Shown here one piece after another: positions 1 through 6,997 of a stretch of DNA of 13,345 nucleotides. Source of the stretch: CAMLIZ01 sp040758375 (GTDB lineage Bacteria; Pseudomonadota; Gammaproteobacteria; Burkholderiales; Burkholderiaceae_C); assembly GCA_040758375.1 (NCBI GenBank), contig JBFLWE010000115.1, forward strand, positions 1 to 13,345, read 5' to 3'. A program made the translations under genes and the position numbers. Every line of letters starts with the position of its first letter. Position 1 is the first letter of the stretch. The notes beneath the pieces are model-generated. The model was not told the origin of the DNA and did not search any database. It saw only the letters and a list, made by a program, of their open reading frames with translations.

Positions 1-919
1 CGAGCGCCGCCGCCAGCGCGACGAGCAGCCCCACGCCCGCCACGGCCGCGCCCCAGGGCGCGGCGCGGCCCTGCACCCGGGCCTTGTGGCGTGCCACGAA
101 GAAGTGGCGCACCAGCGCGCCGGCCAGCATCAGCGCCATCAGCACTAGCCAGTTGTGGCGTCCGCCGTAGAGGAAGCCGTAGTGGTTGGACAGCATGGCC
201 ACCAGCACCGGCAGCGTGAAGTAGGTGTTGTGCACGCTGCGCTGCTTGCCGCGCTGGCCGTGCACCGGGTCGGGCTGCTGGCCGGCGCGCAGCTGCGCCA
301 CCACCTTGCGCTGCCCCGGGATGATCCAGAAGAACACGTTGGCGCTCATCGCGGTGGCCAGCATCGCGCCGACCAGCAGGAACGCCGCACGGCCCGCAAA
401 AAGCTGGCAGGCCAGCCAGCTCGCGAAGGCCACGACCACGACGATCAACGCACCGACGATCGCATCGCCTCTGGGCCCGCGGCCGAACGCGCGGCACACG
501 AGGTCGTACGCGAGCCAGAACACCCCCATGAAGGCCAGCGAGGCGGCGACCGCGGCGCCGGCCGACCAGTCGTGCACGCTCTTGTCCACCAGGAAGCTGC
601 CCGCGTTGAACAGGTACAGCACCGTGAACAGCGCAAAGCCCGTGAGCCAGGTGGAATAGCTCTCCCAGTAGAACCAGTGCAGGTGCTGGGGCAGCTGCTT
701 CGGCGCCACCAGATACTTCTGCGGGTGGTAGAAGCCGCCGCCGTGCACCGCCCACAGCTCGCCGTCCACGCCCTTGGCCACGAGGTCCGGCGCGGTGGGC
801 CGGGTGAGGCTGTTGTCGAGGAACACGAAGTAGAACGACGAGCCGATCCAGGCGATCGCGGTGACCACGTGGGCCCAGCGCAGCAGCAGGTTGGCCCAGT
901 CGAGCAGGTACGTTTCCAT
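1..919 (-). CDS. puuD: Urate hydroxylase PuuD, membrane part (3' end beyond window)
   Basis: Membrane-bound urate oxidase of the PuuD type, which converts urate to 5-hydroxyisourate and passes electrons to the respiratory chain; family members end in a cytochrome c domain, which would lie beyond base 1. The 306 residues visible start METYLLDWANLLLRWAHVV and contain several hydrophobic segments (about 12-33, 91-107, 122-141, 153-174, 179-200, 233-243, 257-276). Between them lie the polar stretches expected of this family: WESYSTWLTGF at 85-95, the FFWIIPGQR turn near 196-204 and HNTYFTLPVL at 230-239. The ATG at 919 shares one base with the uraH stop (TGATG), so the two are translationally coupled, and their enzymes act in succession. 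The C-terminal part cannot be judged. The identification rests on recalled family similarity plus the strong pathway context. Confidence 0.9.
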   Translation of the reverse strand, partial: METYLLDWANLLLRWAHVVTAIAWIGSSFYFVFLDNSLTRPTAPDLVAKGVDGELWAVHGGGFYHPQKYLVAPKQLPQHLHWFYWESYSTWLTGFALFTVLYLFNAGSFLVDKSVHDWSAGAAVAASLAFMGVFWLAYDLVCRAFGRGPRGDAIVGALIVVVVAFASWLACQLFAGRAAFLLVGAMLATAMSANVFFWIIPGQRKVVAQLRAGQQPDPVHGQRGKQRSVHNTYFTLPVLVAMLSNHYGFLYGGRHNWLVLMALMLAGALVRHFFVARHKARVQGRAAPWGAAVAGVGLLVALAAAL

Positions 920-1272
920 CAGCTGCCGCGGTAGGTGGCGTAGCTCCAGGGCGAGCAGAGCAAGGGCACGTGGTAGTGCGCCTGCGCATCGGCGATGCCG
1001 AACTCCAGCGGCACCTCGTCGAGGAAAGGCGGCTCGGGCAGCGCCGCGCCGCGGGCGCGGAAATACGCCGCCACGCCGAACACCAGCCGGTAGCGCCCGG
1101 ACGCCAGCGCGTCGCCTTCGAGCAGCGGCGCCTCGGCGCGGCCGTCGGCGTCGAGCCTCAGTGCCTTGACCTGCACCGCGCCGCCGCTGTTCACGCGGTA
1201 CAGCGCCACGGCCATGCCGGCGGCAGGGCAGCCGTTCATCGTGTCGAGCACGTGGGTGGTGAGTTTTCCCAT
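919..1272 (-). CDS. uraH: 5-hydroxyisourate hydrolase (transthyretin-related)
   Basis: Hydrolyses 5-hydroxyisourate to OHCU (2-oxo-4-hydroxy-4-carboxy-5-ureidoimidazoline), the step after urate hydroxylase. The protein has 117 residues, the normal size. It shows the family signatures: THVLDT at 6-11 (active-site His7), DGRAEAPLL around Arg45, HYHVPLL at 100-106 (His101) and the C-terminal tetrapeptide YRGS at 114-117 that separates HIU hydrolases from true transthyretins. I chose the ATG at 1272 because it begins the conserved MGKLTTHVLD N-terminus; the in-frame upstream extension to 1350 would run through the promoter/operator and into gntR. The ribosome-binding site is weak. It is the first gene of the leftward arm and overlaps puuD by one base. 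The probable -10 (TATACA read leftward, 1314-1309) lies within the shared palindrome. Confidence 0.96.
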   Translation of the reverse strand: MGKLTTHVLDTMNGCPAAGMAVALYRVNSGGAVQVKALRLDADGRAEAPLLEGDALASGRYRLVFGVAAYFRARGAALPEPPFLDEVPLEFGIADAQAHYHVPLLCSPWSYATYRGS

Positions 1273-1305
1273 GGGAAGCCTGGATCGAGCTTGCGGGGTG
1301 CGGCG

Positions 1306-1319
1306 AAGTGTATACACTT
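1306..1319. promoter_or_regulatory. Perfect 14-bp palindrome, probable GntR operator in divergent promoter
   Basis: AAGTGTATACACTT is identical to its reverse complement and lies in the 71-bp gap between uraH (-) and gntR (+). The symmetry extends as GCG on the left and CGC on the right if one extra T is allowed on the right arm. The TATACA inside it reads as a -10-like hexamer in both directions, so a bound repressor would block both promoters. Short palindromes with a GTATAC-like core are typical targets of FCD-subfamily GntR regulators, and such a regulator is encoded immediately to the right. Assigning this regulator to this site is inference. Confidence 0.75.
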
Positions 1320-1343
1320 TCGCATACCGCTTCCAGCGCCCCC

Positions 1344-2054
1344 ATGTCACGCAACCCGCCTCCCCTTCGCGCCGTCGCCGGCGCCGAGCCGAGCAGCACG
1401 CAGCGCATCGTCGATGCGATCACGCTGGCCATCGTGGAGCGCCGGCTGATGCCCGGCACCAAGCTGGCCGAGCAGCCGCTGGCCGACATCTTCAAGGTCT
1501 CGCGCACGCTGGTGCGCCAGGCGCTCAACCAGCTCAGCCGCGACCGCCTGGTCACGCTGCTGCCGTCGCGCGGCGCCTTCGTGGCCGAGCCCAGCGTGGA
1601 AGAGGCGCGCCAGGTGTTCGAGGTGCGCCGCATGATGGAAGCGGCGATGATCCGGCAGCTGGCCGCGCGCATCACGCCGCAGCAGATCGGCGAGCTGCGG
1701 CGCCACCTGAAGGCCGAGCGCGAGGCGGTGCGCCGGGTCGACGTGCCCGGCCGCACGCGCCTGCTGGCCGACTTTCATGTGCTGCTGGCGCGCATGCTGG
1801 GCAACGAGGTGCTGGCGCAGCTGCTGGCCGACCTGCTGCTGCGCAGCTCGCTGATCTCGCTGATGTACCAGTCGTCGCATTCGGCGCAGGCCTCGCAGCA
1901 GGAGCACGTGGCCATCGTCGACGCGCTGGAGCGGCGCGACGCGCGCGCGGCGGTCAAGCTGGTGGAAGCCCACCTGGGCAACGTGGAGCACAACCTGCGC
2001 CTCAACCCTCGCGGCAGCGACCTGGCCGCGGCGCTCATGGAAGGACCAGTGTGA
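1344..2054 (+). CDS. GntR-family (FCD subfamily) transcriptional regulator of the purine locus
   Basis: A DNA-binding regulator of 236 residues. The N-terminal winged helix-turn-helix spans about 17-82: IVDAITLAIVERRL, PGTKLAEQPLADIF, then VSRTLVRQALNQL as the recognition region, ending LLPSRGAFVAEP. An all-helical FCD effector domain follows (about 87-220) with the typical DFHVLLARMLGN at 143-154 and later histidines at 188 and 210 that may take part in metal or ligand binding. The ATG at 1344 is preferred over an in-frame GTG at 1308, which lies inside the operator palindrome. No good Shine-Dalgarno is visible. The stop shares one base with the puuE start, so the regulator heads the rightward operon and probably controls itself. 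The effector is unknown; a urate-pathway intermediate is the natural guess. Confidence 0.93.
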   Translation: MSRNPPPLRAVAGAEPSSTQRIVDAITLAIVERRLMPGTKLAEQPLADIFKVSRTLVRQALNQLSRDRLVTLLPSRGAFVAEPSVEEARQVFEVRRMMEAAMIRQLAARITPQQIGELRRHLKAEREAVRRVDVPGRTRLLADFHVLLARMLGNEVLAQLLADLLLRSSLISLMYQSSHSAQASQQEHVAIVDALERRDARAAVKLVEAHLGNVEHNLRLNPRGSDLAAALMEGPV

Positions 2055-3019
2055 TGGGCGAAAAGTCCGCGCGCCCGGGGCCGGCCTACCCCAGGGACTT
2101 GATCGGCTACGGCCGCAACCCGCCGCAGGCCCAGTGGCCGGGCAAGGCCCGCGTGGCACTGCAGTTCGTGCTGAACTACGAAGAAGGCGCCGAGAACTCG
2201 GTGCTGCACGGCGATGCCGGCAGCGAGCAGTTCCTCTCCGAGCTGTTCAACCCCGCGGCCTACCCCGCGCGCCACCTGAGCATGGAGTCGATCTACGAGT
2301 ACGGCTCGCGCGCGGGCGTGTGGCGCATCCTGCGCGAGTTCGAGCGCCGCGCGCTGCCGCTCACGGTGTTCGGCGTGGCGATGGCGCTCGAGCGCCACCC
2401 CGAGGCCACCGCCGCGTTCAAGGCGCTGGGCCACGAGATCGCCTGCCACGGCTGGCGCTGGATCCACTACCAGAACGTGGACGAAGCCACCGAGCGCGAG
2501 CACATGGCGCGCGCCATGGCCACCATCGAGCGCCTGACCGGCGAGCGGCCGCTGGGCTGGTACACCGGCCGCGACAGCCCCAACACGCGCCGCCTCGTGG
2601 CCGAGCACGGCGGCTTCGAGTACGACAGCGACCACTACGGCGACGACCTGCCGTTCTGGCTGCAGGTGAAAAGAAGCGACGGCAGCCTGGCGCCGCACCT
2701 GGTGGTGCCCTACACGCTCGACGCCAACGACATGCGCTTTTCCAGCGCGCAGGGCTTCGCCACCGGCGACGACTTCTTCCATTACCTGCGCGACGCCTTC
2801 GACCTGCTCTACGAAGAAGGCGCCGAATGCCCCAGGATGATGAGCGTCGGCATGCACTGCCGCCTGCTCGGCCGGCCCGGGCGCATGCGCGCGCTGCAGC
2901 GCTTCCTCGACCATGTGGAGGCGCGCGCGCAGGTCTGGGTGTGCCGCCGCATCGACATCGCGCGCCACTGGAAGCAGGTGCACCCGTTCGATGCGGCCAG
3001 CGCCTTCGTGTGGGAGTGA
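2054..3019 (+). CDS. puuE: Allantoinase PuuE (polysaccharide-deacetylase fold)
   Basis: Opens the ring of allantoin to give allantoate. This is the NodB/polysaccharide-deacetylase-type allantoinase, unrelated to the metal-dependent AllB amidohydrolase. The 321 residues match the family length. Landmarks are RDLIGYGRNPP at 14-24, the core VALQFVLNYEEGAE at 34-47, SRAGVWRILREF at 85-96, GHEIACHGWRW at 126-136, GWYTGRDSPNTRRLV at 168-182 and MSVGMHCRLLGRPGR at 263-277. The start is set by a strong GGAAGGA at 2039-2045, eight bases before the ATG; a GTG at 2051 is in frame but too close. The ATG shares one base with the gntR stop. The next gene starts 4 bases after this stop, and its two fused domains catalyse the steps before and after this one. 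Confidence 0.94.
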   Translation: MGEKSARPGPAYPRDLIGYGRNPPQAQWPGKARVALQFVLNYEEGAENSVLHGDAGSEQFLSELFNPAAYPARHLSMESIYEYGSRAGVWRILREFERRALPLTVFGVAMALERHPEATAAFKALGHEIACHGWRWIHYQNVDEATEREHMARAMATIERLTGERPLGWYTGRDSPNTRRLVAEHGGFEYDSDHYGDDLPFWLQVKRSDGSLAPHLVVPYTLDANDMRFSSAQGFATGDDFFHYLRDAFDLLYEEGAECPRMMSVGMHCRLLGRPGRMRALQRFLDHVEARAQVWVCRRIDIARHWKQVHPFDAASAFVWE

Positions 3020-3023
3020 TGCC

Positions 3024-4790
3024 ATGTTGACCCTGCAAGACCTCAACGCCGCCGACCAGGCGCGCTTTGCCGCGCTGCTGCACGGCGTGTACGAGCACTC
3101 GCCGTGGATCGCCGAGCGGGCGTGGGCCGGCCGGCCGTTTGGCACGCTGGCGCAGCTGAAGCATGCGCTGGCGCAGGTGGTGCGCGGGGCCCCGCGCGAG
3201 GAGCAGCTCGCGCTGGTGCGCGCCCACCCCGAGCTGGCGGGCAAGGCCATGGTGGCGAAGTCGCTGACCGCGGAGTCCACCGACGAGCAACGCGCCGCCG
3301 GGCTGACGCACTGCAACCCCGAGGAGTTCGCCACACTGCAGCGGCTGAACGCGCAATACAACGAGCGCTTCGGCTGGCCTTTCATCCTGGCGGTGCGCGG
3401 GCCGCGCGGCACCGGCTTGAGCCGCGCCGAGATCATCGCGATCTTCGAACGCCGGCTGCAGGGCCATCCCGACTTCGAGCTCGCCGAATGCCTGCGCAAC
3501 ATCCACCGCATCGCCGAGCTGCGTCTCGATGACAAGTTCGGCGTCGAGCCGGTGCTGGGCAACCAGGTGTGGGACTGGGCGGAGGCCCTGGCGCGCCACA
3601 GCGACCCCGGCTTTGCCGAGCAGGGCCAGCTCACGGTGACCTACCTCACCGACGCGCACCGCGCCTGCGCGCGCGACCTGCAGCAGTGGATGCGCGACAG
3701 CGGCTTCGACGAGGTGGGCCTCGACGCGGTGGGCAACGTGGTGGGCGTCTACCACGGCACCGATCCCGCCGCCCCGCGCCTGCTCACCGGCAGCCACTAC
3801 GACACCGTGCGCAACGGCGGCAAGTACGACGGGCGCCTGGGCATCCTGGTGCCCATGGCCTGCGTGAAGGCGCTGCATGCGGCCGGGCGCCGCTTGCCCC
3901 ATGGCATCGAGGTGGTGGGCTTTGCCGAAGAGGAAGGCCAGCGCTACAAGGCCGCCTTCCTCGGCTCGGGCGCGCTCATCGGCACCTTCGACCCGGCCTG
4001 GCTGGAGCAGGCCGATGCCGACGGCATCACGATGCGCCAGGCGATGCAGCGTGCCGGCCTGGACCCGGCGCGCATCGGCCAATGCCGGCGCGACCCGCGG
4101 CGCTACCTCGGCTTCGTGGAGGTGCACATCGAGCAGGGTCCGGTGCTCAACGAGATCGACCTGCCGCTGGGCGTGGTGACGTCCATCAACGGCGGCATCC
4201 GCTGCCTGTGCGAGGTCACCGGCACGGCCAGCCATGCCGGCACCACGCCGATGGACCGCCGCCGCGATGCCGCCGTCGCGGTGGCCGAGCTGATCCTCTA
4301 CGTGGAGCAGCGCGCCGCCAGCGTGCCCGAGGTGGTGGGCACGGTGGGGCTGCTGCAGGTACCGGGCGGCTCGATCAACGTCGTGCCCGGGCGCTGTCAG
4401 TTCAGCCTGGACCTGCGCGCCACCACCGACGCCGCGCGCGACGCGCTCGCGGCCGACGTGCGCGCCGAGCTGTCGCGCGTGTGCGAGCGGCGCGGCCTGG
4501 GCCACACGATCGAGGAAACGCTGCGCGTGCCGGCCGCGCCCTCCCACCCCGCGTGGCAGCGGCGCTGGGAGCAGGCCGTGGCGTCGTTGGGGCTGCCGGT
4601 GCACCGCATGCCCAGCGGCGCCGGCCACGACGCGATGAAGCTGCACGAGGTGATGCCGCAAGCCATGCTCTTCCTGCGCGGCGGCAACTCGGGCATCAGC
4701 CACAACCCGCTGGAAACCATCACCAACGACGACGCGCAACTGTGCGTCGAAGCCTTCCAGCACCTGCTGGAACACCTGGCGCTGCCATGA
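3024..4790 (+). CDS. Bifunctional OHCU decarboxylase / allantoate amidohydrolase fusion
   Basis: A 588-residue two-domain enzyme. Residues 1 to about 170 are UraD (OHCU decarboxylase, giving S-allantoin): catalytic His68 in RAHPELAGK, and NERFGWPFILAVRG at 113-126. Residues about 178-588 are an AllC-type allantoate amidohydrolase of the hydantoinase/carbamoylase branch of M20: GSHYDT at 256-261, GGKYDGRLG at 265-273, FAEEEGQRY at 300-308, HIEQGP at 368-373, SHAGTTPM at 403-410, SGAGHDAM at 531-538 and SGISHNP at 556-562. All the usual metal ligands appear present. A linker of only a few residues joins the two. The ATG at 3024 has GGGAG seven bases upstream. The stop overlaps the next ATG (ATGA). 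UraD-AllC fusions are known in Burkholderiales, so this is a recognised architecture. Related symbols are uraD and allC. Confidence 0.94.
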   Translation: MLTLQDLNAADQARFAALLHGVYEHSPWIAERAWAGRPFGTLAQLKHALAQVVRGAPREEQLALVRAHPELAGKAMVAKSLTAESTDEQRAAGLTHCNPEEFATLQRLNAQYNERFGWPFILAVRGPRGTGLSRAEIIAIFERRLQGHPDFELAECLRNIHRIAELRLDDKFGVEPVLGNQVWDWAEALARHSDPGFAEQGQLTVTYLTDAHRACARDLQQWMRDSGFDEVGLDAVGNVVGVYHGTDPAAPRLLTGSHYDTVRNGGKYDGRLGILVPMACVKALHAAGRRLPHGIEVVGFAEEEGQRYKAAFLGSGALIGTFDPAWLEQADADGITMRQAMQRAGLDPARIGQCRRDPRRYLGFVEVHIEQGPVLNEIDLPLGVVTSINGGIRCLCEVTGTASHAGTTPMDRRRDAAVAVAELILYVEQRAASVPEVVGTVGLLQVPGGSINVVPGRCQFSLDLRATTDAARDALAADVRAELSRVCERRGLGHTIEETLRVPAAPSHPAWQRRWEQAVASLGLPVHRMPSGAGHDAMKLHEVMPQAMLFLRGGNSGISHNPLETITNDDAQLCVEAFQHLLEHLALP

Positions 4791-6043
4791 CCGACCACGA
4801 AAGACTCGACCAGTGGATCGCCGCGCACTTCGACGAAGAAGTGCGCTTCCTGCGGGCGCTGGTGCAGGTGCCCACCGACACGCCGCCGGGGAACAACGCG
4901 CCGCATGCCGAGCGCACGGCCGAGTTGCTGGCCGGCTTTGGCCTGCAGGCCGAGCGCCATGCGGTGCCGGCCGAGGCCGTGAAAGCCCAGGGCCTGCAGT
5001 CGCTCACCAACCTGATCGTGCGCCGCCGCTATGCCGAGGGCGGCCCGGTGATCGCGCTCAACGCGCACGGCGACGTGGTGCCGCCAGGCGAGGGCTGGAC
5101 GCACGACCCCTATGGTGGCGAGGTGGCCGGGGGCAAGCTCTACGGCCGCGCCGCCGCGGTGAGCAAGAGCGACTTCGCCACCTACACCTTTGCGTTGCGC
5201 GCACTCGAAGCGCTGGGCCTGCCGCTCAAAGGCGGCGTGGAGCTGCACTTCACCTACGACGAAGAGTTCGGCGGCGAGCTGGGCCCCGGCTGGCTGCTCA
5301 GGCAAGGCCTCACCCGGCCCGATCTGCTCATCGCCGCCGGCTTCAGCTACCAGGTGGTCACCGCGCACAACGGCTGCCTGCAGATGGAGGTGACGGTGCA
5401 CGGCAAGATGGCGCATGCCGCGATCCCGCACACCGGCGTGGACGCCTTGCAGGGCGCGGTGCACATCCTCGACGCGCTGTACGCCTGCAACACGCGCTAC
5501 CGCGGCGTGCATTCGCAGGTGCCCGGCATCACGCACCCTTACCTCAACGTGGGCCGCATCGAAGGCGGCACCAACACCAACGTCGTGCCGGGCAAGGTGG
5601 TGTTCAAGCTCGACCGCCGCATGATCCCCGAGGAACAGCCCGCCGAGGTGGAGGCCGAGGTGCGGCGCGTGATCGCCGAGGCCGCGGCCGGCTTTCCCGG
5701 CATCACGGTCGAGGTCAAGCGCCTGCTGCTGGCCCACCCGCTGAAGCCGCTGCCGGGCAACGCGCCGCTGGTGCAGGCGCTGCAGCGCCATGGCGAGGCG
5801 GTGTTCGGCGAGCCCATTCCCACCAGCGGCACGCCGCTGTACACCGACGTGCGCCTGTACTGCGAGCGCGGCATTCCCGCGGTGATCTACGGCGCCGGGC
5901 CGCGCACGGTGCTGGAGTCGAACGCCAAGCGCGCCGACGAGCACATCGTGCTGGACGACCTGCAGCGCGCCACGCGGGTGGTGGCGCGGGCGCTGTTGGA
6001 TTTGCTCGGCCCGGGCGCCGGGCCGCTCCCAAGCTCGGGCTGA
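4787..6043 (+). CDS. M20-family (ArgE/DapE-like) protein with altered metal site
   Basis: A 418-residue M20-fold protein, cotranslated with the upstream fusion gene (ATGA overlap), so it probably acts on a purine-catabolic intermediate or in its uptake or recycling. Fold markers are present: NAHGDVVPPGEGW at 92-104, LYGR at 118-121, TYDEEFGGE at 156-164 (catalytic Glu pair 159/160), GKMAHAAIPHTGVDAL at 206-221 of the dimerisation domain, and NTNVVPG at 263-269 with LDRR at 275-278. Against the canonical M20 pattern from memory, the bridging Asp is Val125 (in AAAVSKSDF), the later metal Glu is Ala184 and the C-terminal metal His aligns with Lys381. The conserved look of the SKSDF segment suggests a distinct subfamily rather than decay. 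The substrate is unknown; annotating it as acetylornithine deacetylase would be unsafe. The last residues (about 408-418) are Gly/Pro/Ser-rich and run into a hairpin region. Confidence 0.85.
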   Translation: MTDHERLDQWIAAHFDEEVRFLRALVQVPTDTPPGNNAPHAERTAELLAGFGLQAERHAVPAEAVKAQGLQSLTNLIVRRRYAEGGPVIALNAHGDVVPPGEGWTHDPYGGEVAGGKLYGRAAAVSKSDFATYTFALRALEALGLPLKGGVELHFTYDEEFGGELGPGWLLRQGLTRPDLLIAAGFSYQVVTAHNGCLQMEVTVHGKMAHAAIPHTGVDALQGAVHILDALYACNTRYRGVHSQVPGITHPYLNVGRIEGGTNTNVVPGKVVFKLDRRMIPEEQPAEVEAEVRRVIAEAAAGFPGITVEVKRLLLAHPLKPLPGNAPLVQALQRHGEAVFGEPIPTSGTPLYTDVRLYCERGIPAVIYGAGPRTVLESNAKRADEHIVLDDLQRATRVVARALLDLLGPGAGPLPSSG

Positions 6044-6076
6044 CCCCCGCGGGGGGTCGCCGCCGTACTCGGCGGC
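6042..6076. terminator. Tandem GC hairpins between convergent genes
   Basis: Two back-to-back hairpins. The first pairs GACCCCC (6042-6048) with GGGGGTC (6052-6058) around a 3-base loop and starts inside the M20 stop codon. The second pairs GCCGCC (6059-6064) with GGCGGC (6071-6076) around GTACTC. They lie between the convergent M20 and GNAT genes and could terminate both transcripts. Neither is followed by a T-run, so intrinsic termination is uncertain. A dispersed intergenic repeat is the alternative. Confidence 0.45.
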
Positions 6077-6088
6077 CGGGGGCTCCCT

Positions 6089-6949
6089 TCAAGCCTTCGC
6101 CGTGAAGGGGAACACGGGCTGCGCGCCGAGAGCAAGCGAGCCCATCACGTGGATGTCGTGACCTCGCAGCGGCTTCAGCCGCGCGCCGGGAACGTTCAGC
6201 CGATCGGTGTGAAACCGGAACTCGCATTCGCCGCCTTGCGGCGGCGCGATCCACGACGCCAGCTCGTCGAAGGCCGGTAGCTCGCGCGCCAGGATGTCGT
6301 ACACCACCGTCCGCTGCGGTTCGCGCCGGGCCAGCAGCACGATGTCGCGTCCCGGCACGCGCCATGCGTCGTCGGGCGCGCTGTACAGCAGATGGAACAT
6401 CACCAGCTTCGGATTCAAGGTGAAGAAGGTGTGCGAGGCGGGTGTGCGTTCGCAGGCCAGGCGGTAGATCGCCTCGCGTTCGACCGGCAGGCCGACATCG
6501 ACCTTCTGCAGCACATCGGCTCCGGCCGAGGCGGGCAGGTCCACCACCAGCGCAAAGTCGTCGATCGGCCGGAAGCCGCAGGCGCGGTAGAAGGCAAACG
6601 CGTTTTCGTCGGCATAGAGGAACGCGAAGCGGTGCGCCTGCAGCGCCCAGGCCAGCGCCCGCGCGTGCAGCTGCCGGTTGAGCCCCTGGCGGCGGTACCC
6701 GGGCAGCGTGCCGACGCCGCTGACCTGCGCCACCTTGCAGCGCTCGCCGTTCACCAGCGCCGGCATCGTGTAGAGGCACAGGCTGGCCACCACGCGGCCG
6801 CCTTCGAAGTACGAGAACGGGATGTAGTCGTCGTCCCAGTAGCCGGCGGCATCCCAGGCCGTGAAGTCCAGTCCGTGGATCTGGCGGATGAAGGCCTTGA
6901 AGGCCGCGCGCGCCTGGGGGTCGTGCCAATACCGCGTTCTGAAATCCAT
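6089..6949 (-). CDS. GNAT-family N-acetyltransferase
   Basis: A predicted acetyl-CoA-dependent acyltransferase of 286 residues. The acetyl-CoA-binding motif A is seen as VSGVGTLPGYRRQGLNRQL at 76-94, with RRQGL as the pyrophosphate loop. It is followed by the motif-B-like FAFLYADENAFAFYRACGF at 108-126, the usual end of the GNAT core. The N-terminus is MDFRTRYWHDPQARAAF. The roughly 150 residues after the core (from about 137) form a second domain, as in two-domain GNAT proteins, and I do not recognise it further. The ATG at 6949 is chosen over more distant in-frame starts that run into nuoB. The gene is divergent from nuoB (48 bp between starts) and convergent with the purine operon. The acceptor substrate is unknown. 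Confidence 0.88.
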   Translation of the reverse strand: MDFRTRYWHDPQARAAFKAFIRQIHGLDFTAWDAAGYWDDDYIPFSYFEGGRVVASLCLYTMPALVNGERCKVAQVSGVGTLPGYRRQGLNRQLHARALAWALQAHRFAFLYADENAFAFYRACGFRPIDDFALVVDLPASAGADVLQKVDVGLPVEREAIYRLACERTPASHTFFTLNPKLVMFHLLYSAPDDAWRVPGRDIVLLARREPQRTVVYDILARELPAFDELASWIAPPQGGECEFRFHTDRLNVPGARLKPLRGHDIHVMGSLALGAQPVFPFTAKA

Positions 6950-6997
6950 GTCGGTTTCGTCCAATACGCCGGCGGGCCCCGACGATACGGTAGGCGC

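Noticed and set aside
155..934. 259-codon plus-strand open frame
   Set aside because: It is antisense to puuD, whose hydrophobic membrane segments and family motifs are clear; the plus-strand product is His/Arg/Glu-rich with no motifs.
1308..1343. GTG start for gntR at 1308
   Set aside because: It lies within the operator palindrome and the likely -10, and the added residues are not conserved-looking.
1775..3634. Long minus-strand open frame (619 codons) opposite gntR, puuE and uraD
   Set aside because: Its translation is rich in His, Ala, Arg and Val without family motifs and lies opposite three well-recognised genes; it is a shadow frame caused by high GC.
2418..4775. 785-codon minus-strand open frame
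   Set aside because: It runs antisense to puuE and the fusion gene, shows no domain and has low-complexity His/Arg/Ala composition.
3569..4786. In-frame upstream extension of the M20 gene
   Set aside because: The upstream part is a shadow of the fusion gene in another frame; the M20 homology begins at the ATG overlapping the previous stop.
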